Of a stretch of 64,000 nucleotides of DNA, positions 45,926 through 52,209 are shown piece after piece. The notes beneath the pieces are model-generated. The model was not told the DNA's origin. It did not search any database and worked only from the letters and a program-made list of their open reading frames with translations. Position 1 is the stretch's first letter. Each line of letters starts with the position of its first letter. Made by a program: the position numbers and the translations under genes. The stretch is taken from contig NZ_FQWD01000008.1 in NCBI RefSeq assembly GCF_900129565.1, positions 124,001 to 188,000 of the forward strand, given 5' to 3'. This DNA comes from Marisediminitalea aggregata (lineage in GTDB: Bacteria; Pseudomonadota; Gammaproteobacteria; Enterobacterales; Alteromonadaceae).

Positions 45926-46972
45926 GTGTCTGAAGTTGAGAAAAGTAAGGAAAATATCGGCAGGCAAGCCATTAACCGGTGTATTTCTGTCGCCCCCATG
46001 CTGGATTGGACTGACCGCCATTGCCGCTATTTTCTGCGATTAATATCTCGTCATACATTGCTCTACACTGAAATGGTGACAACCGGTGCCATCATCTTTG
46101 GCAAAGGCGATTATCTCGGCTTTAACAACGAAGAACATCCTGTTGCCGTCCAATTGGGCGGCAGTAACCCTGACGACATGGCCCGCTGTGCTGAAAAAGC
46201 ACAGGCTTACGGCTATGACGAAGTGAATATCAACGTTGGTTGTCCGTCTGATCGTGTTAAAAATGGCAGTTTTGGTGCGTGTTTAATGGCACAACCGGAG
46301 GTGGTTGCCGACTGTGTTAGCGCCATGCAAAAGGCAGTGGATATTCCGGTTACGGTTAAGTGTCGCATCGGTATAGACGACATGGACGAATACGAGGACT
46401 TCAGCCGCTTTATTGATGTGGTTGCCAATGCCGGTTGCGATACGTTTATTGTGCACGCGCGCAAAGCCTGGCTGCAGGGATTAAGTCCTAAAGAGAATCG
46501 TGACATTCCGCCGCTAAACTACCCGCGCGTGTATCAGCTCAAACAGTCTCATCCGGAACTCACCATCGACATTAACGGCGGAATCACAACACTGGCACAA
46601 ACTGACGAGCATCTGCAACATGTTGATGGCGTAATGATTGGTCGTGAAGTTTACGCAAATCCCTATATTTTAGCTGAAGTAGACAAGCGTTATTATCAGG
46701 ACGATACGCCGGTATTGACCCGGGAGGAGATTGTTGCGGCGATGCAGTCGTATATTGATCGCCAGGACGCTCCTTACTTCAAGCCTTGGCACGCAGTGCG
46801 TCATATGCTCGGTTTATTCCAGGGCCAGCCCGGTGGACGAGTATGGCGCCGTTACCTGAGTCAAAATGGCACTGGCAAACAGCCTGATCCCCAGCTGCTC
46901 ACGAACGCCTTAGCAGCAATGAAAGAAACTGCGCAACGGGCTAACGACTATCAATCGTCCTCTGTTGGTTAA
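45926..46972 (+). CDS. dusA: tRNA-dihydrouridine(20/20a) synthase DusA
   Basis: A 348-aa flavin enzyme that reduces U20/U20a in tRNA. Family signatures are SVAPMLDWTDRHCRYFLRL at the N-terminus, the catalytic-loop region NINVGCPSDRVKNGSFGACLM, VTVKCRIGIDD and DGVMIGREVYANPYIL. The start is a GTG at 45926 (GTG TCT GAA GTT); no upstream ATG is in frame. It is a housekeeping gene unlinked to its neighbours, and its stop codon lies inside the first operator (46966-46980) of the following regulon. Confidence 0.95.
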   Translation: MSEVEKSKENIGRQAINRCISVAPMLDWTDRHCRYFLRLISRHTLLYTEMVTTGAIIFGKGDYLGFNNEEHPVAVQLGGSNPDDMARCAEKAQAYGYDEVNINVGCPSDRVKNGSFGACLMAQPEVVADCVSAMQKAVDIPVTVKCRIGIDDMDEYEDFSRFIDVVANAGCDTFIVHARKAWLQGLSPKENRDIPPLNYPRVYQLKQSHPELTIDINGGITTLAQTDEHLQHVDGVMIGREVYANPYILAEVDKRYYQDDTPVLTREEIVAAMQSYIDRQDAPYFKPWHAVRHMLGLFQGQPGGRVWRRYLSQNGTGKQPDPQLLTNALAAMKETAQRANDYQSSSVG

Positions 46973-47001
46973 TTTAACCACAAGGTTGGTCTAATTTGCT
47001 A
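46966..47001 (+). promoter_or_regulatory. Paired operator (UAS) of cassette copy 1
   Basis: Two 15-bp sites, TGGTTAATTTAACCA (46966-46980, a perfect palindrome overlapping the dusA stop) and TGGTCTAATTTGCTA (46987-47001), with starts 21 bp apart. The same arrangement precedes cassette copy 2 and pspA. They lie 95 bp before the sigma-54-like promoter, a usual distance for enhancer-binding-protein sites. Confidence 0.75.
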
Positions 47002-47096
47002 AAAAATGGATCGTGTGATTTTTGTACAGTCTGGGTGGTTCGGTACGGGATCTAAATTAACTAGTTAAAACAATCGGTTAAATTTTAAAGACGATC

Positions 47097-47112
47097 TGGC
47101 ACAGGTTTCGCT
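47097..47112 (+). promoter_or_regulatory. Sigma-54-like promoter of cassette copy 1
   Basis: TGGCACAGGTTTCGCT has the -24 GG and -12 GC at the standard 10-bp spacing and one change from TTGC. The predicted start of transcription is near 47122, leaving a short leader before the ATG at 47163. Confidence 0.75.
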
Positions 47113-47162
47113 ATTAAGTTGGCAACATAGACATTGTTCAACTAAACGAAGAGGAAACCACC

Positions 47163-47441
47163 ATGAAAGTTAAATCAATTGTTATGACAGCTGTTGTTGC
47201 GTTAGGTCTTGCTGTAAGTGCTCAGGCAAATGCTGAAGAATCTGCGGTACAGCGTTTAATGGGAAGCTTAATTTCAAACGCAGTCACTGCTACGCAGGCT
47301 GAGATTGCACTGGAAGTTCAGCAAAACATTGCCAATACTACTTACCACTTGTCACTGAATGACATGCCAGTAGGTAAAGTGTCGGTACAGGAAATTGCCT
47401 CTAACGAGGTGAGCGAGGAAGACAAGAACACTGCAGAGTAA
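47163..47441 (+). CDS. Small exported protein, cassette copy 1 (gene A1)
   Basis: A 92-aa protein with a clean signal peptide (MKVKSIVMTAVVALGLAVSA, cleavage near QANA|EE). The mature 68 or so residues have no cysteine. They contain a block shared with copy 2: QRLMGSLISNAVTATQAEI, then VQQNIANTTYHLSL and a VSVQ segment, and end in an acidic tail. The block could form an amphipathic helix followed by a short beta segment. The function is unknown and no family is recognised. SD GAGGAAACCACC precedes ATG 47163. It is the first gene of a two-gene unit driven by a sigma-54-like promoter, beside the psp operon, so an envelope-stress role is inferred. Confidence 0.88.
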   Translation: MKVKSIVMTAVVALGLAVSAQANAEESAVQRLMGSLISNAVTATQAEIALEVQQNIANTTYHLSLNDMPVGKVSVQEIASNEVSEEDKNTAE

Positions 47442-47455
47442 TGGTTGGTATGCGC

Positions 47456-47614
47456 ATGATGTACGCACAGCCATTACTGATCAGTTATGTACTGTTTCTG
47501 CCGGTGTTGATATTTAGTATCTTTGCGTTTTTGCTCTCATTGGTAAATACCGTGAAGCAAAAGATAAAACCGCACTTCACCAGCAAATTAAGACAGATTC
47601 GAAGGCACAGGTAA
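47456..47614 (+). CDS. Small single-pass membrane protein, cassette copy 1 (gene B1)
   Basis: A 52-aa frame from ATG 47456 (MMYAQPLLISYVLFLP). In-frame ATGs at 47441 (overlapping the A1 stop as TAATG) and 47450 could extend it to 57 aa. One hydrophobic helix of about 24 residues (from LLISYVLF to LLSLV) is followed by a basic tail (TVKQKIKPHF ... IRRHR), predicting a cytoplasmic C-terminus. It is strongly conserved with B2 in sequence, distance from the A gene and terminator, and this duplicate conservation is the main evidence that it is real. Function unknown. Confidence 0.8.
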   Translation: MMYAQPLLISYVLFLPVLIFSIFAFLLSLVNTVKQKIKPHFTSKLRQIRRHR

Positions 47615-47640
47615 CCGTAAAAACGTTACCTGTTTTTGTT
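47608..47640 (+). terminator. Terminator of cassette copy 1, overlapping B1 stop
   Basis: Perfect arms CAGGTAAC / GTTACCTG with a 9-nt loop, then TTTTTGTT. The B1 stop codon (47612-47614) is inside the left arm, as is the B2 stop in copy 2. Confidence 0.85.
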
Positions 47641-47830
47641 TGTAGCCCTAACAACGTTGTAGATTTAGCTCTCATTGCTTTAAACCTCCCTATCTGATTT
47701 CACACTTCTGCACATAGTCCATTCGCTGTTTATCCATTGCATTCCCAAACCTGTTCCAACGTTTTTAGCCTGGTTTTACATAATAGTCCCAGCAGCGCCG
47801 TGGCGAGCCTGGCACGTTGATTTTTAGCTG

Positions 47831-47866
47831 TGGTTAAATTAACCAATCGAGTGGTTAATTTCACTA
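47831..47866 (+). promoter_or_regulatory. Paired operator (UAS) of cassette copy 2
   Basis: TGGTTAAATTAACCA (47831-47845, a perfect palindrome) and TGGTTAATTTCACTA (47852-47866), starts 21 bp apart. It is again 95 bp before the sigma-54-like promoter, exactly as in copy 1. Confidence 0.78.
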
Positions 47867-47961
47867 CTCGTTGATTTGTTTAGTTTAGAGGAATACGTCC
47901 TAGAAAATTTAAAATTCAATAAAACGCAATAAAAACAGTTGTTTATGAGTTTTTTCAAAGC

Positions 47962-47977
47962 TGGCACAGCTTTCGCA
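47962..47977 (+). promoter_or_regulatory. Sigma-54-like promoter of cassette copy 2
   Basis: TGGCACAGCTTTCGCA differs from the TGGCACG-N4-TTGCA consensus at two positions and keeps GG and GC at the correct spacing. It is 14 of 16 identical to the copy 1 promoter. The A2 ATG follows 56 bp downstream. Confidence 0.78.
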
Positions 47978-48033
47978 ATCAGTTATAGCGTAAGCAACTT
48001 AATCTTTTATTTATTATTGAAAAGGAAATTATC

Positions 48034-48312
48034 ATGAAACTTAAATCAATCGTTGTGACTTCAGTTATCGCTTTAGGCTTAACTATGAGTGCTCAGGCAA
48101 ACGCTAATGAATCAGCCCTGCAACGTTTAATGGGTAGCCTGATTTCAAGCGCAGTCAGTACAACACAGGCAGAGATTTCAAACAGCGTTCAACAAAACAT
48201 CGCAAACGTGACTTACCATTTGTCACTGTCTGACGCTCCGGTAGGCTCTGTGTCTGTGCAAGACCTGGCAAAAGTAGAAGAAGTGAAAGAAAGCAACACG
48301 GCTGACGAATAA
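48034..48312 (+). CDS. Small exported protein, cassette copy 2 (gene A2)
   Basis: A 92-aa paralogue of A1, same length. The signal peptide (MKLKSIVVTSVIALGLTMSA, then QANA) is near-identical. The conserved core is ALQRLMGSLISSAVSTTQAE followed by VQQNIANVTYHLSL and GSVSVQDL. Most differences are conservative and the tails stay acidic, so both copies appear to be under selection. SD AAAAGGAAATTATC precedes the ATG. No family recognised. Confidence 0.88.
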   Translation: MKLKSIVVTSVIALGLTMSAQANANESALQRLMGSLISSAVSTTQAEISNSVQQNIANVTYHLSLSDAPVGSVSVQDLAKVEEVKESNTADE

Positions 48313-48326
48313 GTACCAAGGTAAGC

Positions 48327-48494
48327 ATGATGTACGCTCAGCCCTTACTCATCAGCTATGTATTGTTTTTGCCGGTAGTGAGTTTCAGTGTCTTTGCTTT
48401 TGCGCTGTCGCTGATAACAACGGTAAAACAAAAAATTAAGCCGCATTTTGCAAAACATGCAGGCAATCTGGGACTCTCCCGAAGGTACAGGTAA
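48327..48494 (+). CDS. Small single-pass membrane protein, cassette copy 2 (gene B2)
   Basis: A 55-aa paralogue of B1 from ATG 48327 (MMYAQPLLISYVLFLP), with AAGGTAAGC upstream. The hydrophobic helix (LLISYVLFLPVVSFSVFAFA) is followed by ITTVKQKIKPHF and a basic end (SRRYR). Start spacing from the A2 stop equals that in copy 1. It is shorter than usual gene-calling limits and would be missed by standard annotation. Confidence 0.8.
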   Translation: MMYAQPLLISYVLFLPVVSFSVFAFALSLITTVKQKIKPHFAKHAGNLGLSRRYR

Positions 48495-48519
48495 CCGTCA
48501 AACGTTACCTGTTTTTTTA
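48488..48519 (+). terminator. Terminator of cassette copy 2, overlapping B2 stop
   Basis: Arms CAGGTAAC / GTTACCTG, 8-nt loop, then seven T residues. The stem is identical to that of copy 1 and again includes the stop codon. Confidence 0.88.
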
Positions 48520-48748
48520 TGTGCGGAAACCGCAAGCTGCTTCGTTAACTTCCCTGTCAGTACTCTTCGATCACCCACATTCTTTAACCTCTGTTTTTGC
48601 TGGATCCCAACCAGAACCCGGCTGCGTGAAGGCATATCACTTTGCACCCATTAGCTGAACGCGCTGGGTCAAAATCAATTTTGGCTACGCATGTTTACGC
48701 TGAGTGAGCTCACACAAATTCTCATTAATAGCTGCCGAATTTATACGT
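48520..48748. other. Intergenic stretch with no recognised feature
   Basis: Between the copy 2 terminator and the pspA operators I see no supported gene or repeat. An open frame that overlaps the B2 gene enters this stretch but has no support. The DNA may be the remnant of duplicated cassette spacer sequence. Confidence 0.4.
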
Positions 48749-48784
48749 TGGTGAATATCGCTAATAGCTTGGTCAATTTGACTA
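48749..48784 (+). promoter_or_regulatory. Paired operator (UAS) of pspA
   Basis: TGGTGAATATCGCTA (48749-48763) and TGGTCAATTTGACTA (48770-48784), starts 21 bp apart, the same spacing as at both cassette copies. The second site is a near-palindrome with one mismatch. It ends 83 bp before the pspA promoter. PspF is the natural candidate protein by analogy with E. coli; pspF is not in the window. Confidence 0.75.
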
Positions 48785-48867
48785 ATCTGTTTAACGATTC
48801 AGCATGAAACGGAACGGCTAGAACATCGGGAATCAATAATTTTCAATAAAAACAATAGGTTAAAAGT

Positions 48868-48883
48868 TGGCACGTGAATTGTA
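48868..48883 (+). promoter_or_regulatory. Sigma-54-like promoter of pspA
   Basis: TGGCACGTGAATTGTA matches the -24 element perfectly (TGGCACG) and the -12 element except that GC is GT. E. coli pspA is known to be sigma-54/PspF-dependent, which supports the call. Confidence 0.75.
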
Positions 48884-48938
48884 ATCCCTATAGCAAGTAT
48901 CAAGTAATTTTGAATTGAATCAAACTGGAGGCTACACC

Positions 48939-49607
48939 ATGGGAATGTTCACAAGAATCAATGACATCATCCAATCTAACATCAACGCACTACTGGACAA
49001 GGCTGAAGACCCTGAAAAGATGATTCGCCTGATCATTCAGGAGATGCAGGAAACACTGGTTGAAATTCGCAGCCTGGCAGCAAAACACCTGGCAGAGCAA
49101 AAAACGCTCAACCGTCAGGTCGAGGCGCTTGAGAAGCAAGCGCAACACTGGCAGGAAAACGCCGAGCTTGCAGTGAGTAAAGGTAAAGATGATTTGGCCC
49201 GCGCTGCGCTGGTCGAGAAACAAAGTATCGAAGCGAAGAAGGCGGCTTTGGAAGAGCAACTGACCCGATTAGACGAAATCCTGGGTTCTGTACAAGACGA
49301 TACGGCCCGTTTGAATGAGAAGTTAAGCGAAGCCAAAGCAAAGCAAAAATCTCTGGTAATGCGTCGCGAGTCAGCTGTTGTTCGTATGCAGGCCAAGCAA
49401 GCTTCACACAGCGACAAAATGGAAGGCGTCATGGCCAAGTTCGAACACTATGAGCAACGCGTGGACGAGCTGGAAGCAAAAGTAGATGCCTATGACCTAA
49501 CTGCATCAGAGCCAAAACGCTCACTTCAGGCCGAAATTGACGCGCTGAAGAAAGATGACGATATCGATAAGGCATTAGCCGAGCTGAAAGCGAAAAAAGT
49601 CGCTTAA
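48939..49607 (+). CDS. pspA: Phage shock protein A (PspA/IM30 family)
   Basis: A 222-aa protein that binds and stabilises stressed inner membrane and, in E. coli, inhibits PspF. ATG 48939 (MGMFTRINDIIQSNINALLD) is preferred because CTGGAGGCTACACC precedes it; the frame also opens at 48915. The rest is one long coiled coil (EDPEKMIRLIIQEMQETLVE, then repeated charged heptads), as expected. Length equals E. coli PspA (222 aa). It is the first gene of pspA-pspC-small membrane protein; pspB is absent and pspF is not in the window. Confidence 0.96.
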   Translation: MGMFTRINDIIQSNINALLDKAEDPEKMIRLIIQEMQETLVEIRSLAAKHLAEQKTLNRQVEALEKQAQHWQENAELAVSKGKDDLARAALVEKQSIEAKKAALEEQLTRLDEILGSVQDDTARLNEKLSEAKAKQKSLVMRRESAVVRMQAKQASHSDKMEGVMAKFEHYEQRVDELEAKVDAYDLTASEPKRSLQAEIDALKKDDDIDKALAELKAKKVA

Positions 49608-49620
49608 GCAGCAGATATCA

Positions 49621-49641
49621 GGCCCGGCAAGGTGCCGGGCC
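49621..49641 (+). other. Hairpin between pspA and pspC
   Basis: Perfect 9-bp arms GGCCCGGCA / TGCCGGGCC with a 3-nt loop and no following T-run. It is likely an mRNA-stability or processing hairpin that raises pspA relative to the downstream genes. Confidence 0.65.
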
Positions 49642-49674
49642 ACAACCCTGACCTATTCACTGAGGATGTAAGCC

Positions 49675-49878
49675 ATGAAAACGATTTATGACAACGACAG
49701 AGTTACCCGGGATTTAAGCCGCGCCGTTATATCAGGTGTGTGCGCAGGTGTTGCACGTTACTTCAAAGTAGACCCGGTATGGGTTCGTGCAGGCGCCGCG
49801 CTGGGACTAGTGTTCGTACCTATGATCACGTTGCCGGCTTACATTGCAGCCGTTGTATTGTTGCCCCGGAGGTCGTAA
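49675..49878 (+). CDS. pspC: PspC domain protein
   Basis: A 67-aa protein with a single PspC domain: SRAVISGVCAGVARYFKVDP followed by WVRAGAALGLVFVPMITLPA and AAVVLLPRRS. In E. coli PspC is an inner-membrane sensor that releases PspF inhibition, but that protein is longer (119 aa); this short form has the helix pair without the C-terminal extension. Its TAA overlaps the next ATG. Confidence 0.9.
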   Translation: MKTIYDNDRVTRDLSRAVISGVCAGVARYFKVDPVWVRAGAALGLVFVPMITLPAYIAAVVLLPRRS

Positions 49879-50207
49879 TGAAAAATCTGATTATCGCAAT
49901 ACTCATTGCGGTGTTGTTGAGTCAGGCTCTGGGCGGTATTGGCGAAGAGTTCTTTGACCTACACATCATGATGGGAGATGACTTATTGAGTGGTTCATTG
50001 GAGTGGATAGTGATGGCAGGTGTTTGCGTTTTATTAGTGGTAGTCGGTTTCATTGTTGCAATTAGTGTCGCAGCTGCGGTTGGTGTTGCGATTGTCGCTA
50101 CGCTAATTGGTCTGCTGTTTGCTGGCGTGAGTGTGTTTTGGCCAGTGTTACTTATCATTGGTGTGGTAATGTTGGTTGGCCGGAATAAAAATTCGGTGGC
50201 TCACTAA
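49878..50207 (+). CDS. Small multi-pass membrane protein of the psp operon
   Basis: A 109-aa hydrophobic protein whose ATG overlaps the pspC stop (TAATG, 49876-49880), with CGGAGGTCGTA as SD. It shows an N-terminal hydrophobic segment (LIIAILIAVLLSQALGG), an acidic/His loop (EEFFDLHIMMGDD), then long hydrophobic stretches (WIVMAGVCVLLVVVGFIVAI and ATLIGLLFAGVSVFWPVLLI). It has no recognised family; a PspG/PspD-like accessory role is possible from position only. Confidence 0.82.
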   Translation: MKNLIIAILIAVLLSQALGGIGEEFFDLHIMMGDDLLSGSLEWIVMAGVCVLLVVVGFIVAISVAAAVGVAIVATLIGLLFAGVSVFWPVLLIIGVVMLVGRNKNSVAH

Positions 50208-50301
50208 GTCTAAAATACGCGAATTGCTGTAAAACTGTGATTAACGCGAAGCGATTTACATTGAACGCGTTACGCAATAGCATAGTCGGCATATTCTGAA
50301 A

Positions 50302-50330
50302 AAAGAGGCAGTTTCTGCCTCTTTGACTTT
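50302..50330 (+). terminator. Rho-independent terminator after psp operon
   Basis: Perfect 10-bp arms AAAGAGGCAG / CTGCCTCTTT with a 3-nt loop, followed by GACTTTT. It sits between the psp operon and the DUF2333 gene. Confidence 0.85.
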
Positions 50331-50352
50331 TCGGCAGCAAATAAGGATTTTT

Positions 50353-51357
50353 ATGAAACAGTATCTCAATGCAAAGTCCGTAGGTTTAACCGCAGGCATC
50401 CTCATTGTTGTTTTCTGGTTAATTGGTGTGTATTGGAGTTTCGAACCTTCAACGTTCGATGTCAGGGCAAATGCAAAAGCGCAACTGAGCTCAACAACCG
50501 CCGGTAGTGTGCCTGAAGATGTGCCCGGCTACACTGTTACCGCTACCTTAATTACCGTTGCAGAAACCCTGATGGATAAACCGGGTGGCTATTTGTCGAA
50601 TGACGTTACACCACCGTCAGTATTACTGGACAATATGCCAAGCTGGGAATTCGGCGCGCTGGAAATGGTACGTGACATGGCGCTGTCGATGCGCAAGGAT
50701 TTCAGTCGTTCTCAGTCACAATCACTGGAAAACCCACAGTTAATCAAAGCCCAGCCTAAGTTCAATATCGACAGCCGCAGTTGGCTGTTTCCTTCTGCAG
50801 AATCGCAATATCAAGAAGCCATTGAGTTTTTAGCCGACTATCGAAATGAATTGGCAGACCCTGCCCAGGGCGACAGCCAGTTTTATACCCGTGCCGATAA
50901 TTTACGAGAATGGTTAAAGCAGGTTGAAAAGCGTTTGGGCAGTATGTCGCAACGCCTGAGTGCCAGTGTTGGCAGTGAACGGGTGAATACTGATTTGGCC
51001 GGCGACTCAGCGGCATCAAACTCTACACCGCGTCCCAGTGCATTACAAAATAAAACCAGCTGGTGGCAGTTGGATGACGTATTTTATGAAGCGCGTGGTG
51101 CAACATGGGCACTTTTACACCTGTTAAAAGCGGTAGAAGTGGATTTTGCCGACGTGCTTGAAAAGAAGAATGCGTTAGTTAGTTTACGCCAGATAATCAG
51201 AGAGTTAGAGGCAACGCAGCAGACAATTTGGAGCCCCATGATCCTCAATGGCAGCGGCTTTGGTATGTTAGCTAATCACTCGTTAGTTATGGCGAACTAT
51301 ATTTCTCGTGCAAATGCAGCCATAATTGAGTTGTCTGAATTACTCAATCAAGGATAA
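50353..51357 (+). CDS. DUF2333 family membrane protein
   Basis: A 334-aa protein from ATG 50353 (MKQYLNAKSVGLTAGILIVV), with AATAAGGATTTTT upstream. One N-terminal membrane helix (about residues 10-29) is followed by a periplasmic domain containing PGYTVTATLITVAETLMDKP and GGYLSNDVTPPSVLLDNMPS, the family's conserved block. It resembles DUF2333 proteins of gammaproteobacteria. Function unknown. The following beta-barrel gene starts 3 bp after its stop, so the two are one transcription unit. Confidence 0.88.
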   Translation: MKQYLNAKSVGLTAGILIVVFWLIGVYWSFEPSTFDVRANAKAQLSSTTAGSVPEDVPGYTVTATLITVAETLMDKPGGYLSNDVTPPSVLLDNMPSWEFGALEMVRDMALSMRKDFSRSQSQSLENPQLIKAQPKFNIDSRSWLFPSAESQYQEAIEFLADYRNELADPAQGDSQFYTRADNLREWLKQVEKRLGSMSQRLSASVGSERVNTDLAGDSAASNSTPRPSALQNKTSWWQLDDVFYEARGATWALLHLLKAVEVDFADVLEKKNALVSLRQIIRELEATQQTIWSPMILNGSGFGMLANHSLVMANYISRANAAIIELSELLNQG

Positions 51358-51360
51358 ACG

Positions 51361-52119
51361 ATGAAAAAACGTGTATTAGCGGCCGTAATGGGAAGCCTGT
51401 TTTTAGCGCCTGTTGCCAAAGCAGATATGTTGCTGGGTATTTATGCCGGGGCTCAGGGTTGGAATACTTCCACTACGGGCGGTTTTTCTGAAAGCTCGAC
51501 AGGGAGTGCTACATTTAATTTTGACGATGAGACTAACACGTCTTTTTATGTCGCTTTTGAACATTTCGTGCCGCTGGTACCGAACGTAAAAGTCAACTAC
51601 ACCAGTCTGGACAGCAAAGGGAACACCGATCTACAGGCGTCGTTCGACTTTGACGGTAATACGTATGAAGAAAATACGACGTTGCTGACCGAAACGAACA
51701 TTGATACCACTGACTTTATCTTGTACTACGAGATTTTCGACAATGATTTAGTGAGCTTCGATATTGGTGTAAACGGTAAATACATTGATGGCACTTTGTA
51801 TGTAGAAGATGCCGACAGTGGCGAAAGTGGTGAAACGGCATTCAAGGGTATTATTCCAATGGCCTACAGCCGTGTGCAGGTTGGTCTGCCATTTACCGGT
51901 TTGTCTGCGTATGCCGAAGGTAGCTACTTGTCGTTTGACGACCACAAGGTGAGCGACTTCCAGGTTGCATTAACCTATTCATTTGTAGAGAACCTGGCAA
52001 TCGATATGACACTACAAGTTGGCTATCGCGATATCACTGTTGATATCGAAGATCTTGACGATGTATACGCCGATTTAGGCTACGACGGTGTGTTTGCCGG
52101 ACTGGAAATTCACTTCTAG
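51361..52119 (+). CDS. TIGR04219-type outer-membrane beta-barrel protein
   Basis: A 252-aa exported protein with signal peptide MKKRVLAAVMGSLFLAPVAKA. The mature part begins DMLLGIYAGAQGWNTS and has alternating hydrophobic/polar strands with DD/DE-rich turns, ending GYDGVFAGLEIHF with a terminal aromatic, all typical of this small outer-membrane barrel family. Acidic composition fits a marine organism. Role unknown. It is co-transcribed with the DUF2333 gene. Confidence 0.86.
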   Translation: MKKRVLAAVMGSLFLAPVAKADMLLGIYAGAQGWNTSTTGGFSESSTGSATFNFDDETNTSFYVAFEHFVPLVPNVKVNYTSLDSKGNTDLQASFDFDGNTYEENTTLLTETNIDTTDFILYYEIFDNDLVSFDIGVNGKYIDGTLYVEDADSGESGETAFKGIIPMAYSRVQVGLPFTGLSAYAEGSYLSFDDHKVSDFQVALTYSFVENLAIDMTLQVGYRDITVDIEDLDDVYADLGYDGVFAGLEIHF

Positions 52120-52168
52120 TCCATTCAGTAATAAAAAAGCTAATTTTATTCTTTCCAGTTATCAGTAA

Positions 52169-52209
52169 AACTCATTAGCCTTGTAGCATGCAAATAAGGC
52201 TAATGAGTT
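52169..52209 (+). promoter_or_regulatory. Perfect 14-bp leader hairpin abutting cysJ start
   Basis: AACTCATTAGCCTT (52169-52182) and AAGGCTAATGAGTT (52196-52209) are exact complements around a 13-nt loop. The cysJ ATG begins at the next base. Both plausible SD segments (AAGG and GAG) lie within the right arm, so folding would hide the ribosome-binding site. It may control cysJ translation, or act as a terminator of the preceding OMP transcript, or be a DNA operator. Confidence 0.7.

Noticed and set aside
48448-48654. A 68-aa frame after cassette copy 2
   Set aside because: It overlaps the B2 gene and its terminator in another frame, has no SD, and its composition is not protein-like.
49621-49641. 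Terminator between pspA and pspC
   Set aside because: The stem is perfect but no T-run follows and the downstream genes have no separate promoter, so it is recorded as a hairpin, not a terminator.
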